Shown here: positions 56,744-64,000 of the stretch, in pieces
How positions within the stretch are numbered: the stretch's first letter is position 1
Layout of the letters: the number at the start of each line of letters is the position of its first letter
Source of the DNA: Phoma sp. XZ068
Taxonomy: Eukaryota; Ascomycota; Dothideomycetes; Pleosporales; Didymellaceae
Length of the DNA stretch: 64,000 bases
Assembly (NCBI GenBank): GCA_004835665.1
Contig: RBKR01000001.1
Coordinates: 248,001 to 312,000 of the forward strand
Direction of reading: 5' to 3'
Program-made: the position numbers and the translations under genes
The notes under the pieces: generated by a model
Databases searched by the model: none
Told to the model about the DNA's origin: nothing
Seen by the model: only the letters and a program-made list of their open reading frames with translations

Positions 56744-58479
56744 GATGAAAATATTGCACGAGCTGTTTTGGTGGGGAAAGTGTTGGAGATGGTGATCTGG
56801 TTGTGCTGCTTTTCCTGACATCCGTCCTGCTTTAATACCCAGAAGTGAATCGTATTGTCTCGGCTTTGAAATGCTCGAGACCGCATGACGTCCTTGACCT
56901 GAGTGCGAAACTGGGCCTTAGTTCTTGGTCAATGACAGGATTCTGATGTACGTCAGCTCTTGTTCGATTATAGCCAATGCGACATTCTTTATGGAGCGAT
57001 AGTATCCATGTTCCAAGCCTTGCAAAGCTACCAGTGTGGTTCATCGGAGCTGAGAAGTAGGCTCAGGAACGAGTCGGGTCAGACAGATTGTATCAATTCT
57101 CGAGTATAAAGTGCCTGAGCACATCATAGGGTGCTCTTACCGCTAAGACCATACAGTAATGTCAGCTCCATTGATCAATGTATTTGGCTGGTCAGCTAGG
57201 TTGTATCCAATGCAGAACTGCTCTGTATTGACGTATAGGTATTAAAGACACAATACAAATAAACTTTCTAGGTCTTGCCAACGATAGGTAGATGCATCAA
57301 AAATCCCAAGCCATTTGGGGGCGACCCTCAGTTTTGATACGATGTGGCGACCGATAGTGTGGCTAATATCAAGCTGACTGAGATGGTTCTGTCAGTCACA
57401 TGGGTACCTGCGCTAGGCGAATGTGCTCATGTTGCTTACTTGGAGAGCTCGCTGATGTCAGACTGCGAATCGGACCCCGAATCTGTCAGCTGGAGCTCTA
57501 GTAGAGAAAAATCGGTTCATTAGAGGCACAATCGGGGGAGGCTGTGCAGATGACCAGCAGAAGTTTCCACAATGTATAGGTCCATAGAGTCGCGCCTCAC
57601 ATGACCTCTGCTCGAACTTGTCATAGTCACGTCGATTCTCTGACCTATAGCTAAAGCACAATTATAATAACTAAAGATACCAGTAAGAGTATCTGGCATT
57701 TCATCACTCCTAACCCAAAAACACCAACGGAAGAAGTAGTCTTACAATACTGTGCTAGAGCCGCAGAAAACAACCGCAGTATGTGAGCAGGATACCTTTT
57801 GAACAGCCAAACTCAGATGGACCAAACGCGGCGGAATGAAGCTTGTATTGGACATAGATCGTATGTCGATAGTTCCCCTTCTACATCTGCGATTCTTTGC
57901 ATCGCTTCAACTGATCGATCTTCTTCACCCTTGTAGATGAGTACTTTATTATATTGCTCGATATCGTTTTCGTTAGCGAGACTTTACTGTCTCGCACAAG
58001 ACTGTTATTGTAGCCAGTCAAATAGCATCAATACCAAGGAGAGCAACTTACCTCCGTGGACTTATCAAACCACATTCGTAAGGTTTTCTGCTCCGTGTCT
58101 GACAAGTTAAAGGGTCCGCTGGCGGCTCTGCCATCACAATACAAGTTATTAACCATCATGAATGCATTGATTCACTTCACTTCTTATCCTGCTTTAACTG
58201 CAAAGGGTGATGTGAACGGATTATTTGTTGAATGTATTTGCAGTACATCAAAGTCAATGTATACCCGACAGAGACCCCTACGTATTTTCTAATTTCTCTC
58301 AAGATTGTAGCGTAAAACAGGAGCTACATGGCTAGAAATCGGGACTGTAAAAGTGTTAGAGCGAACCGAGACCTTAGGAGTCTTGTTAGGCTAAGTCCGC
58401 AATGCTGTACATGGTAGCTTACTGTATATATTGAAACAGATAACACCTCGTTTCCTTACCCCGTACGCTCACCTCTGCC
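56744..58479. other. Gene-poor tract containing a HET relic
   Basis: About 1.7 kb, AT-richer than the flanking genes. Apart from the relic listed separately, I see no supportable feature. Confidence 0.5.
57813..58110 (-). pseudogene. Decayed HET-domain fragment
   Basis: Reading the minus strand through 57957-57813 gives KVLIYKGEEDRSVEAM, then QRIADVEGELS and FRRVW. This matches KVLIYIGEHEGSSIEAMECI and the region up to TRTWVVQE of the intact HET protein at 43.4-45.2 kb. Upstream, a sequence with an LRMWFDKSTE stretch runs into a GTAAGT donor (58051-58046); a possible 50-nt intron follows, close to where the intact gene has intron 1. In-frame stops (TAA at 57986-57984, TGA near 57815-57813) and loss of the WIDALCIDQ motif show it is not functional. 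Extent is approximate. Confidence 0.6.
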
Positions 58480-60037
58480 TTACCTAAGCAGCTCTGACGA
58501 CGCAATACCAGTCGGCGTGGCTTCCGCCCTCTTTGCCACGCCTACACATGTTGAGTACACATTTGTCTGGGTGGTGAAAATATTCTTCCGGTTGGGCGTA
58601 TTCGATGCTGGCTGGAGGCCGGCAAAGGCATCAAATTGGGCGCCGACATCGACTGCAAAATTAATGCCGGCCTTGGTATTCGGATTATTGCACACGCCAC
58701 CCTGCGTGTTGACATTGGCCTGTAGATTGGCGATGAGGGCGGGCGCTAGTAGCGCGAGGCCTGCCGACGCCCCTTTGCTGAAGATGGACGCTTCGATGGC
58801 GATGATGAGCTGCGGACCGATTTGGCCTTTGATAGTCGCCTGGGCTTTTGCGCTGGGCGGAATGGGCGTGAATCTGGGTACGAAGCGGCCACCGCCGATG
58901 GAATTGCCGTTGCTGTTAAATAGGTCGGCGCGCGCGCTGCTGTCGGGCAGGTTCACGTTGACGCCAAACGTCGCTGAGCCCGACACGTTGAGCGTGTTCA
59001 GCTGCGCACCGATGCCTATGGACAGCGTGGGGCCAAACGAGGCGATGGCGCGGATGCTGAAACCACCAGGCAGTCCTACTTTTTTCAGTTGAAAGTTCTT
59101 GATGATCGGGTCTGCGCTGCCGCTCGCTGAGATGGTGATCTGAGCAGTGGCCCCGACGCCGACGGTGCGCAGCTCAGCCGAACCCGTCGAGGGTGAGAAA
59201 AAGCGCGGAGAGTACTGGAAGCGGAAGTTCAGGTTGCCCTGGGTCCCACAATTTGTACAGTCGACGGAAACGGGGCCGACCTTGACAATGTTCTGCGTGA
59301 AGTCTTGAGCTACGTTGATGGTGAAGGACTTGTCGAGGACTCGCTTACGCCGCGTCTGCGCAGCGGCAGTGAGACCGGTGCTGTCAACCACCATATCCCA
59401 CGTGTTGCCGCTGTTGCCTGTCGTGTCGCTGGCACCAGAGGCGTCCATGAAGGTCTTGGCCTGCACTTTGAGCAATGCCTGGCGTTGGCCGTCATTCCAA
59501 GTAATTCCATTGACTTGATAGGCCTGTCTGCCGTCACCGTCTGGAGTTGCCTGACAACCATTATCTGTCACAGTGAGGATGAAGCTGCGGAAGACTTGCT
59601 GGTTGACCCAGTTCCAGTTCTGGACGATCTCTTGATAGGATGCTGCGTCTTTGAAGGTGTAGGTGATCATATCGAATGCTGACGAACATACGACAGAGGT
59701 CAGTAAAGAAGAGATTCTGTCCTCGCTGATGACCATTTGGTTCTTTGAGCCATAGTAAACAGTGAGATTGATGACAGAGTCGGCCGCTGGAGGAGGTCAG
59801 CAAAGCCTCGTTGCCGAGAGGGTTCTACAATGAAATTGCAAACTCACGATCGGGGCCCCAGAAAAACGATTCCCAGGTTCTTAGTTGAGGTTCGTTAGTA
59901 TGCCCCGGTGAAACCATGTCCAAAGCAACGGGGACAAGTTCCATCATGTCTGTCTGCCGTTCCTCGACATAGGCAGCAGCACCATGCCAGAGGCTGGTCA
60001 ACGCCAGCAACGATGACAGCAACTCCAATCGAGGCAT
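58480..60037 (-). CDS. Secreted beta-rich protein of unknown function (DUF7029/DUF7223-like)
   Basis: Two exons: 60037-59848 and 59786-58480; 61-nt intron; 498 aa. A signal peptide (MPRLELLSSLLALTSLWHGAAA) leads to a domain with LTVYYGSKNQMVI and YQVNGITWNDGQRQ. After RRKRVLDKSFTINV comes CTNCGTQGNLNF and long alternating Ser/Gly/Val/Ala sequence (ELRTVGVGATAQITISASG) predicted as beta-sheet. The RRKR could be a Kex2-like processing site. Near the end KRAEATPTG also resembles one. The arrangement recalls secreted fungal proteins with paired unknown domains (DUF7029 then DUF7223); this is from memory. A cell-wall or extracellular location is likely; no enzyme motif seen. Confidence 0.78.
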
Positions 60038-61122
60038 TTTGCTTGTTAGGATGAGTAGGTAAGTTAGTGGATTAATGGGGGGTGCGAGCTCCAGGGAACG
60101 GGAGGCAACTTTTTTGTACAGTTTGTCTCCTCATCAACATCCTGTCCAAGACGTTGTGCATATCATTTTGCATTGCTTAAGCTGAATGGCTGCACAGCTT
60201 CTGCGCGATAGGACTGGGACGTGATTGGCATTGCTATCAGGAGTTACCTTTCTTCCCGTAGCTCGCGCAGCCGTGGCTCAGGCTTGTCAGCTCCAAACGG
60301 TCGCGCCACATGGCGTAAAGAGTGGATGGCGGGAGAGCCGTTCTGGGAGCTGAGGGTTTAGGAAGAAGCCTCTCGCGGGGCAAATAAAAGCGGCGGATAA
60401 GGTCTGTTAGATTTTCCAGCCACACAACGTGTTCAGGAGCGTGAGATGTTTAGAAACTGTGTATTATGAATCTTTAAATGAACAGTATTATCGATATATA
60501 AGGTTTGTATCGTAGAATATAGTTCTTGTGGGGATTTTGTGTTGTGATGTTCTTAGAGACTGCTCTGACTAGGAGAGGAAGTTTAGCCAGCGTGCCAAAC
60601 TACCTGCGTAGCAAGGCCTTGGCAAAAAACCCAACTCACAAAACATGGCACTGGAGATCGGCACGTTACAGGCGCTATCTTCACAGCTGAGTTGGGAGCA
60701 CGCAGCTGGAGAGCTATGCAGAACAGATGCTTCTGGCCTACAAAACCCCTCACAGCTGGGCTGAGGACAAAATTGGTGAGACGCAATGGCTCGAATCACC
60801 GCTGCCGGAACAAAAGCGTGAAATCACTACACTTCTCCCCGGAATGAAACAGCGAAGCATAAGCAAGCAATTGGCCAAGGGAAGTTGAAGCCAAAGGTAA
60901 GCTTGACAACGGCTCAGTAATGAGAACCAGCTGATTACGCCACAAGACGTTGATCTTAGCGGTACAGGCGGCATAGGCGTTGCGGAGAAGTTGATACCTA
61001 CTGTACACATCAGTCTTCGCTTTGTCTCTTATTTGTTGCTTGTTTGAAACCACTCGTCTGGCATTATAACTTACTGAGAATACCCTTTACCTCCTCCTCT
61101 TCTGCTAAAAGACCTGAAAACC
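60038..61122. promoter_or_regulatory. Divergent spacer
   Basis: About 1.1 kb between start codons of the secreted protein and the SUR7-like gene, so it includes both promoters. No repeat or extra gene supported. Confidence 0.5.
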
Positions 61123-62097
61123 ATGGCGGGTCGAGCAATTCCCTTAGTTGCCATTGTTCTCACACTTCTGGCAATTGCGTCCATCCTGCTGGTTCTACTG
61201 CCCGGACTAATTCAATCGATGCCCGAAGACCTGTGGCTGGTTACTGTGAGTCACTATGCGTTCCTCTTTCAAGCTACGGTCTCCAAGCTACCTTAAATAC
61301 TAACCATCGTTCAACAGGCAAACATCACCGGCCTCAATAAAAATGTTCTTCCAACTCTCCATGTGGATCCGTCCATCGCCAATGCACTGATATGGGGCGA
61401 CTATGTCTCCATCGGCCTCTGGAATGCCTGCACACGACATCAAAAGAAGGACACGCACGAGATCAGGTGCACCGCGCCATCCATCTCCTACAGCTTCCAT
61501 CCCGCCTCGGTCTGGTCTGCCTCGAATGGGACCGCAAGGGTGGATCTCACGCTACCGCAAAAGGTCCTCAAGATCCTCGACAAGCACAGCACGCACACGA
61601 TGCTGACCAAGATGTTCTTCCTCGTGGTTCTGAGCTTGAACGCCATATGCGTGGTTCTGGGCGGCATTGGTGCGTTTGCTGGCGGCAGAAACCGTCATCC
61701 AGCGTTTAAAAGGCGTCTTCTTCGCTTCACCGCGCTGCTCAGCGTCATCTCGACCATCATGATGCTCGCCGGCGCCGGGATAGCAACCCGTGCGTATCAT
61801 ACTCTGCTTGACGTTATGAACCCCTCGTTTGGTGAGTACATCCTTTTCACGCTCGGACGCGCGGCCATGGCCATGTTGTGGATCTCTGCACTGCTCACGC
61901 TCTTGACCACCGTCTTCTGGATCCAGTCCTGGCGCAAAGAGGACGATTACAAGCGGCTTCAGCGGCCTAGGGTCAGGGCTGTATGGACCAAGGGTGGTAT
62001 CGATGTCCCTTTTGATGATGTGCCGAGTGGAGAAGTGAGGGACGATAAGCCGTTGTTGCAGAAGGATACGGCGTATCATTCTCCGACGCATGAGTAG
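61123..62097 (+). CDS. Four-span membrane protein, SUR7/PalI-like
   Basis: Two exons: 61123-61245 and 61318-62097; 72-nt intron; 300 aa. The topology is one N-terminal membrane segment (residues about 6-30), a ~95-residue extracellular loop, then three more (about 138-160, 173-195, 212-235). It ends in a charged cytosolic tail. The loop has two cysteines (LWNACTR and EIRCTAP) placed as in SUR7/PalI-family proteins, which sit in eisosomes or take part in pH signalling. The IGLWNACT-like segment and the compact four-helix layout support the family; which branch is unclear. The true start is on exon 1 (MAGRAIPLVAIVLTLL). Confidence 0.82.
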
Positions 62098-64000
62098 AGT
62101 GCAAGCAAGGGATTATTGAGTGCATGTTGTCAGCATATAGTATAATGGGGACGCGGGCTTATGGTGGAAGGTGAGGCTGAGCAATAAGTCGAGTGGGGGT
62201 GGGGGGTGAGAAGAGGGAAAGAGGGGAGGGAAAGAGGAGAGACTGAGGGTGAGGTTGGGAATGGTTGCTGAGCAATGGGTCCAGGAAGGGTCGCTGTGTA
62301 CTACCCTTGGTCGCATAATCAAATTGGGACAAGAAATCACTCCGCACATGTACACTCCGGAGTAACAAAAGAAGTCAATAGCCGATTGAAATCTTTATGC
62401 GTGAGCATTTGATTGCTGGTGTAGAGCGTGAAGAGTCGAAGGGGAGGAAAGGCAGTGAGGGGAGGCGGCAAAGATCCTTACACAGTATGACTACTATACT
62501 TGGATTAATTTGTTAGATATACACTGCACCAACGAAGAGGTTCTTGATCAAGTAGTAAGCAGAGATAAAAATGTGCTGAATTGCTTACCTTGACCGATCA
62601 ACATGGCAGAGACGTTCAATGCTGCTTTGATATTCATTCCCAAACTCGAACGCTTTGTACTGTACTCAATTTGAAGGCAAGTGTATAGTCCTGGTGAGAC
62701 TAGGGGCTCCGTGTGTAAGAAAGAGCTTCATAACAAGGCGCCTTTGAGGTCGCTGTGCCATTTTAAGAGACTCATACGTAAGAGTTGTCAGCAGAGGCGA
62801 ACCGAGTGTCCAGGATGCAGCTTCAATATTCTGAACGCTTTGGGATGCGATAAGGGCTTGTACTGGTACCTCTCGAAGCCTCTCGGCGTTGGAATTCGAT
62901 AGTTCATTGAGGTACGGTCAGTACACTAAAATAACTGGTCGACCGTGGCATGGGTTGGGTTGCCTCAATGAACACGCAAAGATCGAGTGGTATGTATCAT
63001 GTCAGATAGCCTCACTTCGTACTCGATTTGTGCAGGAGCTTTTGCCTCGCTTTCCGCCGTTGGGCCATGTCGGCAATTGTGCAGCTCTTAGCACTGCATC
63101 TGCGGGATACGTGCATCATCCAGTAGATTGCGATCAGCTTAGCTTCTGGCACCCCAAAGCCTGTACACCAGGTTAAGGTCTTTCCCATGGAACAGCAACG
63201 AAGGACTCAGGAATATAAGTCAAGAGTTGCGTTGGATTCGCTGGGAAAGAAGTGAATCGGGCAGCTTGAATGAAACGCCTGCCAAATAGGGGTGCTGCCA
63301 GCTCCTCAGAGCTCTCAGGCAACAACAATGCGACAAAAGCCCATCGAGTGTCCACTTAAGCCTCGTATTGTCGCATTAAGCTTCGCATCAAGCTTCACTT
63401 CGTGGTATTGCGTGTGCCTAGGGAGGGTTACGCAAAAAGTGCTGCCTGATGCAGGTGAGCAAGGAGAGCACACCGGTCCTGGACCCTGCAGCAGAATTCG
63501 CAGTAATAAGTCGCAGTGCAGAATGGTACACGTTGTCGTCGGTGTGTCGGAGCCGAAGATTCCTCTTCTATGAATGTTTGTCTTGAGGATTGTAGGTAGG
63601 AAGAGGGCGGCATATCTGATCAACAGTGTAAGGACGCGGTATCGGCCATTTCTCAGGTTCCGACTCCGACATTGGCTATTCAATTTGTCCCACGATGATT
63701 GGCTTCAGCAACGGGCGAATCCAAACGCGGGATTGCTGACTGCTTGACACCATGCCACGCCGCATCTGAATGCGAAACGCCACGGAGCGGCGACGGACTA
63801 TTCTTTCCGGCTCCAGCAAGGCCATGGCAGCTCTAGGCAGTCGTCTCAACGCGCCGCCCTTTTGATTCAAAGGGCCGACCTTTCCATCGTCCAAATACCA
63901 CTGCAGGCAAGATCCGAACCGAGCAAACGAGCAAGAATATTGACTCTTTTCATATCCAACGCACATCCGTCGCACTCTTTTTTCTTCTTCTCTCCATAGT
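62098..64000. other. Gene-poor right end of window
   Basis: About 1.9 kb. A purine-rich patch lies at about 62190-62260. ORFs are short and unrecognised. The last ~30 bases are pyrimidine-rich and end CCATAGT, which could be a leader or an intron end of a gene beyond the window; not decidable. Confidence 0.5.

Noticed and set aside
63676..63975. 99-codon minus-strand ORF at the right edge
   Set aside because: Unusual Arg-rich composition, no domain and no splice context; likely chance.

Overview
The window is nuclear DNA of a filamentous ascomycete. Multi-exon genes carry short GT-AG introns (about 44-113 nt), with recognisable branch sites in several. The content is typical of the group: a HET-domain protein, a PL1 pectate lyase, fungus-type MFS permeases, a spliced small secreted cysteine-rich protein and SPF27. 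The protein styles suggest Dothideomycetes, probably Pleosporales; that placement is an impression, not a computed result. I rebuilt 25 protein-coding models (one partial, one tentative). I checked reading phase across every intron except those of the tentative 19.3-20.2 kb model, where the first junction is uncertain. I found no rRNA, convincing tRNA, CRISPR array or intact transposon.

Layout. 0-1.5 kb: disordered C-terminal part of a protein that starts outside the window. 1.5-2.8 kb: microsatellite-rich spacer with three diverged copies of one block. 2.8-6.3 kb: neutral ceramidase (-) divergent from splicing factor SPF27 (+). 6.8-7.9 kb: unknown 312-aa protein (-). 9.6-12.1 kb: six-exon regulator with SAM, HMG-box and a fungal regulator-like region (-). 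13.9-17.5 kb: divergent peptidase pair, S58/DmpA (-) and C69 dipeptidase (+). 18.3-22.4 kb: short-chain reductase (+), serine/arginine-rich ORF (-), membrane-anchored fatty aldehyde dehydrogenase (-). 23.0-26.6 kb: pectate lyase (-) divergent from a sugar porter (+). 27.9-36.6 kb, all +: Dal5-type permease, F-box protein, divergent Rho-like GTPase, PIN-like carrier, unknown secreted protein. 37.7-42.8 kb: NADP-isocitrate dehydrogenase and a large disordered protein (+).

43.4-58.5 kb is looser and more accessory in feel: a HET protein (-), a 78-aa six-cysteine secreted protein (-), thioredoxin with a C-terminal extension (-), a DXD glycosyltransferase (+), a YghA-type reductase (-), and a decayed HET relic (-) among long gene-poor tracts. 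58.5-62.1 kb: unknown secreted beta-rich protein (-) and SUR7/PalI-like membrane protein (+). The last 1.9 kb shows no supportable gene.

The genes do not form an obvious metabolic cluster. Local functional pairings are peptide catabolism (13.9-17.5 kb) and pectin breakdown beside sugar uptake (23.0-26.6 kb). The observations most worth following are the SAM-HMG regulator, the C69 enzyme with Ser at the expected nucleophile position, the small secreted protein, and the HET gene with its nearby relic.
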